64,000 bases of DNA from JAJRXR01 sp041987545 (GTDB taxonomy: Bacteria; Planctomycetota; Phycisphaerae; Phycisphaerales; UBA1924), in contig JBHIWH010000003.1 in the NCBI GenBank assembly GCA_041987545.1, positions 62,001 to 126,000 on the forward strand, read 5' to 3'. This document shows, piece by piece, positions 17,946-26,905 of the stretch (positions within the stretch are counted from its first letter, which is position 1; each line of letters starts with the position of its first letter). The translations under genes were made by a program, and so were the position numbers. The notes under the pieces were generated by a model, which saw nothing but the letters and a program-made list of their open reading frames with translations, searched no databases and was not told where the DNA came from.

Positions 17946-19391
17946 ATGCAAGGCCTCCTCTCAGCCTATCTCTTCCTGCTCGCGATCCTCACCGGCGCGT
18001 ACATGGTCGTCGGCTACCTCCGCGGCCGCGACGACCTGCTCAGCCTCCGCAACTTCTTCCTCCTCGGCTTCATCATCTTCCAGCTCACCAGCGCCGGTGT
18101 CGCCCTCAAGACGGGCTACACCATGCCCTACGTCATCAACGACCTCTCCGCCGTCGGCGGTCTGTACTGCGTCTGGGCCACCAGCTTCCTCCTCGTCTTC
18201 CTGGGTGTCTACGAGCTGGGGTTCATCTCCAAGCCGATCGCCCGCTGGACGCCCGCCGTCAAGGCCCAGCCAACCGAACCCCTGCTCTGGATCGCGGCGG
18301 TCTGCTTCCTGTTCATGGGGCTCTCGCTCCGGTTCGTGCCCATCCCGCTCGTGGGCGTGCTGGCGAACATGCTGGGCATCGCCCTGCTCGCGATCGCCGC
18401 GGGCATCTCCTCGTGGATCTGGGCGCGTCGCCCGCTCAACCCCGCCGCCGTCATCCTGCTGATCACGATCTCGTCCGCCGCCGTCATCTTCGCCCTCATG
18501 GGCGAGTTCGGTCGCCGGTCGCTGGTCGCCGTCGGCGGGTGCGTCCTCTGGGGCGCGTACTACTCGCGGATGCGCTACGAGGCGCAGCAGACGGTCATGA
18601 TCCGGCTCGGCGTCCTCGCCGTCCCCCTCGTCGTCTTCGTCGCGCTCTTCACCGCCGCCCGCGGCGAGCTCCGCGACAAGGACGTCGACATCAAGCAGCA
18701 GCTCACCACCGTCGCCGGCTCGAGCGCCAAGTACGGCTTCGTCAGCCTCCTCGACGGCCAGGGCGCCGGCATCCACTCCATGTGGCTCATGGAGAACTTC
18801 CCCGACTCCTACCCGTACCGCCCCTTCCTCTCGAGCACCATCGGGTACTTCCTCGCCTACCCCGTCCCCCGCGAGGGGTTCTGGGAGGAGAAGCCCGACA
18901 GCCTCTCCATGGACATGCCCCACCTGGCCCGACTCCGGCAGGTCAACCGCGACCTGCTCACCATCGGGCCCGGCATCATCGGGCACGCCGCCGCCGACGG
19001 CGGCTTCCCGTACGTGCTCCTCTACGCCGCCCTCTTCGGGCTCGTCATCCGCTACTTCGACCAGATGGTCCGCAACAACGCGCTCCAGCCGTTCGTCGTG
19101 CTCCCCGCCGGCGCCGCCCTCGGCCAGGTCCTCGGATTCCCGCGGGGCGAGACCGGCGTCTTCCTGTTCATCTACCTCTTCAGCGCCTCCGCCTCGTACG
19201 TCCTCCTCTTCCTGGGCTCGAAGGTGTTCGAGAAGTCCGGCTTCTTCTTCCCCGTCGGCGTCAACCCGTACGACCCCGCGCTGGCCGACCAGGCCCACGG
19301 CGGGCACGAGGACTACGACGACTACGGCGAGGACGACTACGGCGACGAGCAAGAGCACGACGACGCCGAGCACGACCGCCGCTCCGCCTGA
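17946..19391 (+). CDS. Putative oligosaccharide repeat-unit polymerase (Wzy-like) membrane protein 1
   Basis: 481 residues, about eleven hydrophobic segments, and an acidic Asp/Glu/Tyr-rich C-terminal tail of about 40 residues (DEDYDDYGEDDYG-type). The central loop carries PVPREGFWEEKPDSL and the following GPGIIGHAAADGGFPYV motif. Polymerases of O-antigen or exopolysaccharide repeat units often have a P-R-x-W-x-x-KP motif like this one. ATG 17946 follows a 66-base gap. The next gene is a paralogue with the same key motifs. Confidence 0.75.
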   Translation: MQGLLSAYLFLLAILTGAYMVVGYLRGRDDLLSLRNFFLLGFIIFQLTSAGVALKTGYTMPYVINDLSAVGGLYCVWATSFLLVFLGVYELGFISKPIARWTPAVKAQPTEPLLWIAAVCFLFMGLSLRFVPIPLVGVLANMLGIALLAIAAGISSWIWARRPLNPAAVILLITISSAAVIFALMGEFGRRSLVAVGGCVLWGAYYSRMRYEAQQTVMIRLGVLAVPLVVFVALFTAARGELRDKDVDIKQQLTTVAGSSAKYGFVSLLDGQGAGIHSMWLMENFPDSYPYRPFLSSTIGYFLAYPVPREGFWEEKPDSLSMDMPHLARLRQVNRDLLTIGPGIIGHAAADGGFPYVLLYAALFGLVIRYFDQMVRNNALQPFVVLPAGAALGQVLGFPRGETGVFLFIYLFSASASYVLLFLGSKVFEKSGFFFPVGVNPYDPALADQAHGGHEDYDDYGEDDYGDEQEHDDAEHDRRSA

Positions 19392-19483
19392 GGTTCTCGG
19401 ACCTCGGCGCCCGCGGCCCCCGCACGCCCCCAATCCGCCACTCGCCCTCTCCCCGCCCCCACGACAGGCCGATATCCCTGCCG

Positions 19484-20941
19484 ATGACGCTCCTGCTCGC
19501 CGGCTACTTCTACGTCCTGGCCGCCCTCGTCGCCGGGCTCATGATCCGCCAGTACGCGCGGGGCGCCCACGACCTGCTCAGCCTCCGCAACGTCGCCCTC
19601 GCCGGCTTCATCGTCTTCCAGCTCACCAGCGCCGCCCAGGTCATGAACCTCAACGGCGCCGGCCCCTTCGCCCTCCAGAACCCCGTGGGAACCGGCGTCG
19701 TCTACGCGATCTGGTCCACCGTCTTCCTCGCCGTCTTCCTCGCCGCCTACGCCTACGCGCCCGGCATCCCGCGTCTGGCCGCGATCCCCAGGCCCCGGCG
19801 GATCGATGTCTCGGACCGCTCACTCCGACTGTTCGCGATCGTCTGCCTGATCGGGGGCGCGGCCCTGATGGTCCTGCCGATCCCGCTGGTCATGCACGTC
19901 ACCAGCAAGGTCGGCTTCTCGCTCATGGCCATCGCCGCGGGCCTGGCCGGCTGGGTCTGGGCCCGGCGCCCCCAGGCGGTCGAGGCGATCGTGCCGGCGC
20001 TGTTCGTGCTCACCGCCGCCCTGACCTGCTCGCTGATCGTCGGCTTCGGGCGCCGCCCGCTCGTGGCGGTCGCCGGCTGCTTCATCGTCGCCGCGTACTT
20101 CTCGCGCTGGCGCTACCTCTCGCCCAAGCCGGTGATGGTCCGGCTGGCCGCCCTCGCCATCCCCGCCGTCCTCGCGGTCGCCATGTTCACCGCCGCCCGT
20201 GGCGGGCTCCGCGATTCGTCGTCCAATCCGATCGCGCACATCAAGTCCGTCGCGACCGCCAATCCGGTCGCCGGCCTGGGCATGCTCGCCGACGGGCAGG
20301 GCACCGCCGCCAAGTCCATGTGGATCATGGAGAACTTCCCCGAGCAGCACGCCTACCGCCCGCTCTCGACGCTGCTCTACGCCGCCTACTTCCCCGTCCC
20401 CCGCGCCTGGTGGGAGGGCAAGCCCGAGACGCTGTCGATGGACCTGCCCCACCTGGCCCGCGTGCAGATGGTCAACCGCGACGTGCTGACGCTGGGGCCC
20501 GGCGCGATCGGGCACGCCGCCGCCGACGGGGGCTTCCTCGTCCTGATCCTCTACGCCGTCATCGCCGCCCTCGCGCTGCGCTTCGCCGACGAGATCATCG
20601 TGCGGCACGCGACGCAACCGCTCGTCGTGCTGCCCGTCATGTGCGCGCTCGGGCAGATCCTGGGCCTGGCCCGGGGCGAGGCCGGCGTGTTCGCCAGCAT
20701 CTACGCCATCTCGGCGGTCGGCGCCTGGGTCTTCGTCGCCTGCGCCTCCTGGGCGCTGGTGCGCATGGGGCTCGTCGCCTCCGACGTCACGCCCGCGCTC
20801 ACGCTCGCCGACGACCAGGACGCGTGGGACGACGAGTACTACGGCTCGCCCGACTCCGACCCCGACCCGCCCGCCGCCCTCCCCCTCGAGGTCCGGCGCA
20901 TCATGCGGGGCGAGTCCGAGCCCGGCCGACGCGCGGCCTGA
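19484..20941 (+). CDS. Putative oligosaccharide repeat-unit polymerase (Wzy-like) membrane protein 2
   Basis: 485 residues with the same layout as the preceding gene: DLLSLRN at the first cytosolic loop, SMWIMENFPE, PVPRAWWEGKPETLSMDLP and GPGAIGHAAADGGF. ATG 19484 is chosen as the first start that keeps the hydrophobic N-terminus (TLLLAGYFYVLAALVAGLM). The C-terminal acidic tail is DDEYYGSPDSDPDPPAAL. The two paralogues diverge in transmembrane parts but keep the motifs, so a tandem duplication is likely. It may be a second polymerase with different specificity, or a partner of the first. Confidence 0.75.
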   Translation: MTLLLAGYFYVLAALVAGLMIRQYARGAHDLLSLRNVALAGFIVFQLTSAAQVMNLNGAGPFALQNPVGTGVVYAIWSTVFLAVFLAAYAYAPGIPRLAAIPRPRRIDVSDRSLRLFAIVCLIGGAALMVLPIPLVMHVTSKVGFSLMAIAAGLAGWVWARRPQAVEAIVPALFVLTAALTCSLIVGFGRRPLVAVAGCFIVAAYFSRWRYLSPKPVMVRLAALAIPAVLAVAMFTAARGGLRDSSSNPIAHIKSVATANPVAGLGMLADGQGTAAKSMWIMENFPEQHAYRPLSTLLYAAYFPVPRAWWEGKPETLSMDLPHLARVQMVNRDVLTLGPGAIGHAAADGGFLVLILYAVIAALALRFADEIIVRHATQPLVVLPVMCALGQILGLARGEAGVFASIYAISAVGAWVFVACASWALVRMGLVASDVTPALTLADDQDAWDDEYYGSPDSDPDPPAALPLEVRRIMRGESEPGRRAA

Positions 20942-21317
20942 CCCAGATCACTCGACGTCGCCCCCGGCGCGCCCTCAGGCCACCCCGCTGGCTCCATCTG
21001 GCCAGAGCGACCGCCCCGCACGCCGAACGGATGTGAGGGTCGCGCTCAGACACGATCAGCAAAAAGAAAAAGCAGGGCGCCATGGTCAGACGGCGCCCCG
21101 CTGGAGGAGAGAGAGATCAGTTTTACTGTACGCAAATATCGGCCCCCCTGTGCCCGCGCACTCCAGTTCCCACCGCCCCTTTTTCCCTATTTCCACCAGA
21201 CCCCGGCGATCTTCGCGCGAATGTTTGGGCTCTGATAGCAAAAACACGGCGTCAAGACGACACCGAGATGACACGTCGTGGCCAGGTGTGGCCGGCGATC
21301 TGCCGCGGCCGCGACCG
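20942..21317. other. 376-bp intergenic region with lower GC, no gene recognised
   Basis: This gap lies between converging genes: the polymerase gene on the plus strand and the minus-strand helical protein. It is locally AT-rich compared with its surroundings (for example a stretch around 21115-21140 and another around 21220-21255). It contains a leftward intrinsic terminator-like hairpin at 21061-21098. No open frame longer than about 60 codons looks real. A small RNA or long 3' UTR is possible. Confidence 0.5.
21061..21098 (-). terminator. Rho-independent terminator for leftward transcription
   Basis: Arms GGGCGCC (21075-21081) and GGCGCCC (21092-21098) flank a 10-base loop. Read on the minus strand the hairpin is followed by TGCTTTTTCTTTTT. 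It lies 220 bases downstream of the stop of the minus-strand gene at 21318-22367, so it may end that transcript or a short RNA between them. Confidence 0.65.
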
Positions 21318-22367
21318 TCAGTCGTCCGTCGTCGGCACGTCCACCCCGTCCATGCTCGGGGCGGGCTTGGGCTCGGGCGCTCGGCGCCGATCGTCCCCGC
21401 CGCGCCCCGCGTCTCTCCCGGATTCGCGCCGCTGACGCAGCCGCTCCAGCGCCCGCTCGCGCTCCTCGGGCGACATCGACTCGAGCCGCTCACGCACCCG
21501 CGGCGGCAGGCGATCCAGCTCGTTCTGCGCGCCGCGCGCGTCCTCGCGCTCCTCGAGCCGCCGCATCTCGCGCTGCCGCATCATCTCGGCCCGGTACTTC
21601 TCGATCCCCGCCTCGACGTGCGCACGCTGCGGCTCTTCGAGCACCGCCCAGATCTTCTCGATCACCGAGCTCTCGCTGGGCCCCTTCGCGCGCAGCTCCT
21701 GCAGCCGCTGACGCGCCGTCTGCGCGTTCATCCCCTCGGCGTCGCCCGCGTCCTTGCCGCCGCCCGGCGGGGTCGCCGAGGCCGGCCCACCGGGCGCGTC
21801 CCGCTCCGGGGCATCGGTCGTGCGCGGCTTCGCATCATCGGACGGCGCGCCGGGGCGGCGCCGCGCCGGGGCCGCGTCCACGCCCGGCTGATCGCTGGGC
21901 CGAGCCCGCGGCGCCGCGCCGCGGAGCTCCTGGAACTCCTCGCGGTGCTCGCGGTAGAACGCGCGCATCGCCTGTTGGTGCTCGCGCAGGATCGTGTCGA
22001 TCTCCCGCTGCTGCGTCGCGCTCAGGCGCACGCTCTCGTCGACATCATGAACAGCCGCGTCGTCGCCGGGATCGGACCCCGTGTCCTTGTCGGCGTCCTT
22101 GTCCGCCTCCTTGTCGGCGGGCGCGCGCATCGTCTGCAGGATCCGCTCGTACACGCGCAGCGGCACCGGCCGCTCCATCTCGCGCGAGACCTCCATGCCC
22201 GGGCTGAAACGGCTGTCCGTGCCGGGCGCCCGCGTGTCCTCGACCTCCGGGCCCTTGAGCAGGGGCGTTGGCTCGGCGTTGGGTTCGTCCCTCGGCGGCT
22301 CCGCCGCGCCCGCGAGCGCGCCCACCGCCAGCACCAGCCCCGCCGCCGCCACGCGTTGCATCGTCAT
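21318..22367 (-). CDS. Exported helical protein of unknown function
   Basis: 349 residues. ATG 22367 is preceded by GGAGGA about eight bases upstream and leads into a signal peptide (MTMQRVAAAGLVLAVGALAG). Two charged helical regions follow (TILREHQQAMRAFYREHREE and VEAGIEKYRAEMMRQREMRR), joined by a disordered Pro/Asp/Lys stretch, then an Arg/Glu-rich segment (SPEERERALERLRQRR). The pattern recalls Spy/CpxP-like LTxxQ periplasmic proteins, but no signature is clear. It points away from the Mrp gene at 22520, so they share a divergent intergenic region. Confidence 0.7.
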   Translation of the reverse strand: MTMQRVAAAGLVLAVGALAGAAEPPRDEPNAEPTPLLKGPEVEDTRAPGTDSRFSPGMEVSREMERPVPLRVYERILQTMRAPADKEADKDADKDTGSDPGDDAAVHDVDESVRLSATQQREIDTILREHQQAMRAFYREHREEFQELRGAAPRARPSDQPGVDAAPARRRPGAPSDDAKPRTTDAPERDAPGGPASATPPGGGKDAGDAEGMNAQTARQRLQELRAKGPSESSVIEKIWAVLEEPQRAHVEAGIEKYRAEMMRQREMRRLEEREDARGAQNELDRLPPRVRERLESMSPEERERALERLRQRRESGRDAGRGGDDRRRAPEPKPAPSMDGVDVPTTDD

Positions 22368-22519
22368 CGCCGAGTCCTCCTTCGCCGGGCTCGCCCCGCC
22401 CGGGCCCAACGCCCGCCGCCCGCCCCGATTGCCGGGCGATCCGGGCCCGGGGCCTAGCATGCCATATCGGGCGGATTCGGCCGCGCTCGCCCGCCCGAAA
22501 CGCCACCGGAGAGCCCCGG

Positions 22520-23710
22520 ATGTCCCTCACCAAGCCCTTTATCCAGAACGCCTTGCGACAGGTCGAGCTGCCCAGCGGCGGCGACCTGGTCTCCTCGGGC
22601 GCCCTCGCCTGGGTCGCCGCCTGCGACGCCTACGCCAACATCCGCCTCAGCGTCCCGTCCGCCGACGCCCGGGCCCGCAAGAACATCGCCTCGGTCGTGG
22701 ACGCGACCATCCGCGCCGAGGCCGCCGCCGCGGGCTTCGACGTCGCGAAGCTCGGCGTCGAGTTCGTGGACCCGCAGGGCGCCCTCGTCGAACGCTTCGG
22801 CCAGGCCCCCACCGCCGACGAGGTCCCCGACGCGCCCCCCGAGCGCGCTACGCAACAGCAGCAGACGCGCCCTGGTAGCGAACCCCCCTCCGACGCGCCC
22901 CAGCTCCCCGGCGTCAAGCACATCATCGCCGTCGGCGCCGGCAAGGGGGGCGTCGGCAAGTCCACCGTCTCCGTCCTGCTCGCGATCGCGCTGGCGAACA
23001 AAGGCCACGCCGTCGGCCTGCTCGACGGCGACATCTACGGGCCGTCGCTGCCAACCATGCTCGGCCTCGACGCCCTCGACGCGACCGTCATCAACAACAA
23101 GCTCCAGCCCTTCCTGGTCCACGGCGTCAAGGCCGTCACCCTCGGCAAGATGGTGGACCCCGACAAGCCGCTCATCTGGCGCGGGCCGATGGCCCACGGC
23201 GCCTTCAAGCAGCTCATCGAACGCACCGCCTGGGGCGAGCTCGACTACCTCGTCATCGACCTGCCCCCCGGCACGGGCGACGTCCCGCTCACGCTCGCCC
23301 AGTCGCTCAGCCTCACCGGCGCCGTCGTCGTCTGCACGCCCCAGAAGGTCGCCCAGGACGACGCCACCCGCGCCGCCGCCATGTTCAAGCAGCTGGGCAT
23401 CGACGTCCTCGGCGTCGTCGAGAACATGAGCTACTTCATCGGAGACGACGGAAAGAACTACGACATCTTCGGCCGGGGCGGCGCCGAGCAGATGGCCCAG
23501 CGCCTGGGCCTGCCCTTCCTCGGCGCCCTGCCCATCAACATGGCCCTCCGCGCCAGCCTCGACACGGGCAAGCCCGCCGACTGCCTGGACCCGAAGACCG
23601 CCGGCGGCGACGCCCTCCCCGCCGCCATCGACGCCCTGGCACGCAACCTCGAGTCCCAGGTCGCCCTGGCGTCCATGAGCCGGTCCAAGCCCAGCCTGTC
23701 GATCAGCTAG
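22520..23710 (+). CDS. Mrp/ApbC (NBP35-like) P-loop ATPase for Fe-S cluster work
   Basis: 396 residues. The N-terminal 90 residues are a degenerate MIP18/DUF59-like domain; after a Gln/Pro-rich linker comes the ATPase. Walker A is GAGKGGVGKSTVSVLL (about residues 140-155) and the Mrp signature GDIYGPSLPTMLG follows. Members of this family carry Fe-S clusters to apo-proteins. In ApbC-type proteins a CxxC pair lies between ENMS and IFG; here that loop reads YFIGDDGKNYDIFG and lacks both Cys, as in some Mrp homologues. Cluster binding by this copy is therefore uncertain. ATG 22520 follows a CGGAGAGCC ribosome-binding stretch. Confidence 0.88.
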   Translation: MSLTKPFIQNALRQVELPSGGDLVSSGALAWVAACDAYANIRLSVPSADARARKNIASVVDATIRAEAAAAGFDVAKLGVEFVDPQGALVERFGQAPTADEVPDAPPERATQQQQTRPGSEPPSDAPQLPGVKHIIAVGAGKGGVGKSTVSVLLAIALANKGHAVGLLDGDIYGPSLPTMLGLDALDATVINNKLQPFLVHGVKAVTLGKMVDPDKPLIWRGPMAHGAFKQLIERTAWGELDYLVIDLPPGTGDVPLTLAQSLSLTGAVVVCTPQKVAQDDATRAAAMFKQLGIDVLGVVENMSYFIGDDGKNYDIFGRGGAEQMAQRLGLPFLGALPINMALRASLDTGKPADCLDPKTAGGDALPAAIDALARNLESQVALASMSRSKPSLSIS

Positions 23711-23774
23711 GGCATCACGGGGATGTCACGCCGGCGAGAATCCCGCGATCTTCGGGCGGGCCCCGGTCGAATAC

Positions 23775-24926
23775 ATGAGCATGAGATCCCGCGCACGCAG
23801 GATCGCCGCCGCTGTGTTGCTCGCCCTGCTGGCGCCGACGCTGGGCCTCGCCCCGCCCCCGTCCGCGGCCGAGTCGGAATGGCACGAGTGGCGCTCCAGC
23901 CCGCTCGGCGTCAGCTTCCGCCTGCCCCCCGAGATCGATGGGATCGTGTACCGCTGCGGGACCGGGCTCATGGCGGCCAAGCACCCGGTCGCCGAGCCCT
24001 ACCAGGCCGACGACCGACCCCGCGAGATCCTGCTCCGGAGCGGGCGCCTGCCCGACGCCGCGACTGACGGCGGGACGGGCTACACGTCCGTGCGGGTCGA
24101 GTTTCATGGCGCCGCCGAGTCGCTCGACTTCGAGAGCTTGCTGTCATCCCGGGTGCGGATCGAGCGCCGCCTCGACCTGACCACCCGATGGGGCGACGAG
24201 GCGAGCATCATCTGGGTATCCGGCCAGAGCGCGGGGATCGCCAGCGTGCTGGTCCGCCGCGACTCCCGGCTCCTCGTCATCCACCTACGAGGCTCGGCGG
24301 ACTACCGCAAGCCCCTCCTCGTGCGCCTCGCCAATAGCGTCGAGTTCTCCGACCCCGACACCGGTCCGGGCCCAAACACCGACGGATGGACCACCATCAA
24401 CTCCGGTCGCCTCCGCGCCCGCGCCCCGGCGGGCTGGACGCATGTCCGACCCGCCATCGATCGGGAACAACCCGGCGAGTACATCGCGCTGCACAACCCG
24501 GACTCGGGCGCCTATGCCGCATACGGCAACGGCGTGCGCATGCACGTCTTCCAGGGCTCGACCGACGAGGTCGTGGCGTCGCGCCACTTGTGGCACGCCC
24601 AGCGGACAGCGACCCCGTCCACCACGCACCGCGTCACGCAGAGCATCGACCCATTCGACATGCCGGGCGGCCAGACTGCGTTCCGAATCGAGGAACGCTG
24701 GGTCCCGCGCGACTTGCTCCGCAAACGCCTGCTCGCGCTCGTCGGCCGCGGCGCCCGCCCCAAGGTCTGGATCTCGATCACCTACGTGATCGAGTTCGGC
24801 GACGAGAACGTGCTGATCGACAGCGGTCGAATCACAACGCGTCGGGATGCCGCCCGCGAAGCGCTCGACCGGGTCGCCCGCTCCGTGCAGCTGCCCGACC
24901 CGCCCCCGATCGCCGCAGCGCCGTGA
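23775..24926 (+). CDS. Exported protein of unknown function
   Basis: 383 residues. It begins with a signal peptide (MSMRSRARRIAAAVLLALLA, then an AXA-like site near PPSAAES). The body holds two similar halves, each opening like a PsbP or bacterial DUF1795-type fold: EWRSSPLGVSFRLPPEIDG and GRLRARAPAGWTHVRPAIDR. The second half has ITYVIEFGDENVLIDSGR, a characteristic closing strand. No catalytic motif was recognised. Its 3' end overlaps the converging PEP-CTERM-like gene by 95 bp. ATG 23775 or 23781 are equally possible starts. Confidence 0.68.
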   Translation: MSMRSRARRIAAAVLLALLAPTLGLAPPPSAAESEWHEWRSSPLGVSFRLPPEIDGIVYRCGTGLMAAKHPVAEPYQADDRPREILLRSGRLPDAATDGGTGYTSVRVEFHGAAESLDFESLLSSRVRIERRLDLTTRWGDEASIIWVSGQSAGIASVLVRRDSRLLVIHLRGSADYRKPLLVRLANSVEFSDPDTGPGPNTDGWTTINSGRLRARAPAGWTHVRPAIDREQPGEYIALHNPDSGAYAAYGNGVRMHVFQGSTDEVVASRHLWHAQRTATPSTTHRVTQSIDPFDMPGGQTAFRIEERWVPRDLLRKRLLALVGRGARPKVWISITYVIEFGDENVLIDSGRITTRRDAAREALDRVARSVQLPDPPPIAAAP

Positions 24927-25776
24927 CACCCCGCCGCCGCGCGATCAGCACCCCGCCCACGACCACGCACGCCCCGCTCCCCGGCGCCGGCACGCGGACC
25001 GCCGTGTACCGCTCGACGAACTGATCCTGCAGCGGGCCCGGCGCGTTCCGCGTCTGCAGCAGGAACACCGCCTCGAACGAGTCCGCGCCCGTGCGGCGGA
25101 GGTCCGCCATCACGTTCAGCCCCGAGTTTGTCTCCGAGCCCTCGAACGACCTGAACCGCGCCTGGGCCGGGCCGGGCAGGACCACCCGGAACCCCGCGTG
25201 GCCCGCCGTCTCGAACACGCCCTGGAAGTACGTCCCGTCCGAGGAAGTTAGCCGGACCAGGTCGCCCACGACCGTGACGGCGTAGTCCTCGGTCCTCGAG
25301 CCGAGCAGGGCCCCGGTCCGCGGGTCCAGGCTGTCGATCTCGACCCGCCACTCGCCCTCGAGCGAGGCGTCGCCGTCTTCTCGGGACTGGATCCGCGTGA
25401 TGAACTCCGAGTCCGTGCCCGGCGCCCGCCACAGCTCCGACGCGTAGTCGTCGCCCCGGTACACCAGCGTCTGGCTCGCGCGGTTCTGGTTCAGGAACTG
25501 CCCCCCGCCCCCGGTCGTCGCGGTCGTGTCCCACGCGATCACGCCGGCCTGGTCGATCGACCCCCGGTAGGGCACGAGCCCGCGGACGTCGGAGAACTCG
25601 TACCGGCGGTCGCCGTCGATCCCCCAGATGTGGACCCACTCGGTCGCGCTCGACGGGCCCGAGTACGAATGGAAGAACACGCCCCGGGGGTCGATCTGGA
25701 CGCCCGCGCGGGCCGCGGGCGGGCACAGAACGACGGCCAGGGCGGACACGATGACGGCGACGGTTCTCGGACGCAT
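24832..25776 (-). CDS. Exported protein with PEP-CTERM-like sorting tail
   Basis: 314 residues. ATG 25776 gives a signal peptide (MRPRTVAVIVSALAVVL, cleavage near ARAGV) and is preceded by GAGG; an upstream ATG at 25791 is also in frame. The middle is a beta-rich domain with no named family. Near the end, VRVPAPGSGACVVVGGVLIARRRG has the P-A-P, hydrophobic helix and Arg cluster of exosortase sorting signals, but about 31 extra residues follow. That extension is encoded within the 3' end of the converging gene and looks like a read-through ending, so a lost stop codon or frame change is plausible. Confidence 0.7.
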   Translation of the reverse strand: MRPRTVAVIVSALAVVLCPPAARAGVQIDPRGVFFHSYSGPSSATEWVHIWGIDGDRRYEFSDVRGLVPYRGSIDQAGVIAWDTTATTGGGGQFLNQNRASQTLVYRGDDYASELWRAPGTDSEFITRIQSREDGDASLEGEWRVEIDSLDPRTGALLGSRTEDYAVTVVGDLVRLTSSDGTYFQGVFETAGHAGFRVVLPGPAQARFRSFEGSETNSGLNVMADLRRTGADSFEAVFLLQTRNAPGPLQDQFVERYTAVRVPAPGSGACVVVGGVLIARRRGVTALRRSGAGRAAARSGRPGRALRGRHPDAL

Positions 25777-25907
25777 GTGAGCCTCGCGCATGAACTTCTG
25801 GGTCTGAGAGGGTCCGCGACGACCCTACCCCGTGGCCCGTCCCGCGGCTTCCATCATCGTGCGCGCGGCGCCGGGCGCGCACGCGCGTGCAACGAGGGGC
25901 CCGCCCC

Positions 25908-26882
25908 GTGCGTACCAGCGTCGGCGTGGACGCTGAGCCCAGCATCATGTTCGAGCGTGCCGGGCCCACGGAGGTCGTGCGCACGCCGCTCGTCTGTGTC
26001 GGGCACGAGTCCCGCGCGACCGCCGCCCAAGGCTGGCAGGGCGAGCACGCCACCGCCGACGCCCCGCTGCTCGCCTTCAGCCTCCTGCCCGTCCGGGTTC
26101 GCTTCGCCGACGACGCCCCGGTCGTGCTCTCGCCCGCGGTCCTCGCGACGCCCGGCGCCGCCAGCCCGTACTCGCGCACGCCCGTCTCGCCCGACGGCCA
26201 GCGGACCGTCTGGATGTACTTCCGCGACGACACGCTCGCCCGCATCGCCGCCCGCCACGACCCGGGCGCGCTCGAGACGCCCGAGCGGCCCCTGGGAGGA
26301 TGGACCGCGCCCGTGGACCACCGGGCCGCGGCGATGGCCCGCGCGCTCGAGCGTGGCCTGTTCTCAGGTGGTTCCTCTCCCGATCCGCTCCTGATCGAGG
26401 AGTGCGTCGTGCGCATCGCCGAGCGGTCCGTGCTCGCCGCGTTCGAGGCGGGGGGCCGGGCCAGCCCCCTGCCGCGCACGCCCTCGGCGCGGACCCGACG
26501 CGAATGGGCCCGCGCGGTCAACGCCGCCTGCGAGCACATCTGCCTGCACGCGGGCGAGCCGATCGGGCTGGCGGAGATCAGCGACGCCGCCGAGCTCTCG
26601 CCCGGGTACCTCTGCCGTGTGTTCCGGGACTCGACCGCGATGAGCGTCCACGAGTACGTGACGCGCGTCCGCCTGCTCCGGGCGGTGGACGAGCTGCCCG
26701 CGTGGCGCGGCCGGCTCGCGGCCCTCGCCCGCCGGTGCGGCTTCTCCAGCCACGCCCACCTGGTCACCGCGTTCCGCCGCCTGCTCGGCGCGACGCCCAC
26801 CCAGGTCTCCGACCGCGACGCACGCGAGTGGCTCCGCGTCCTCCGCCCCTCCGTCGAGCCCGGGGCCCGCGCGCGGAACTGA
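25908..26882 (+). CDS. AraC-family transcriptional regulator
   Basis: 324 residues. GTG 25908 has GAGGGG eight bases upstream; GTG 25887 is an alternative. The N-terminal half is a cupin-like ligand-sensing region of the AraC type (DAPVVLSPAVLATPGAASPY and DRTVWMYFRDDTLARIA-like, here as QRTVWMYFRDDTLARI). The C-terminal 100 residues are two helix-turn-helix units: LAEISDAAELSPGYLCRVFR and ALARRCGFSSHAHLVTAFRR, followed by LLGATPTQVSDRDARE. The ligand is unknown. It stands alone and diverges from the PEP-CTERM-like gene, which it might regulate. Confidence 0.85.
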   Translation: MRTSVGVDAEPSIMFERAGPTEVVRTPLVCVGHESRATAAQGWQGEHATADAPLLAFSLLPVRVRFADDAPVVLSPAVLATPGAASPYSRTPVSPDGQRTVWMYFRDDTLARIAARHDPGALETPERPLGGWTAPVDHRAAAMARALERGLFSGGSSPDPLLIEECVVRIAERSVLAAFEAGGRASPLPRTPSARTRREWARAVNAACEHICLHAGEPIGLAEISDAAELSPGYLCRVFRDSTAMSVHEYVTRVRLLRAVDELPAWRGRLAALARRCGFSSHAHLVTAFRRLLGATPTQVSDRDAREWLRVLRPSVEPGARARN

Positions 26883-26905
26883 CGCGGTCTCGGCCCCAGG
26901 TCGAA

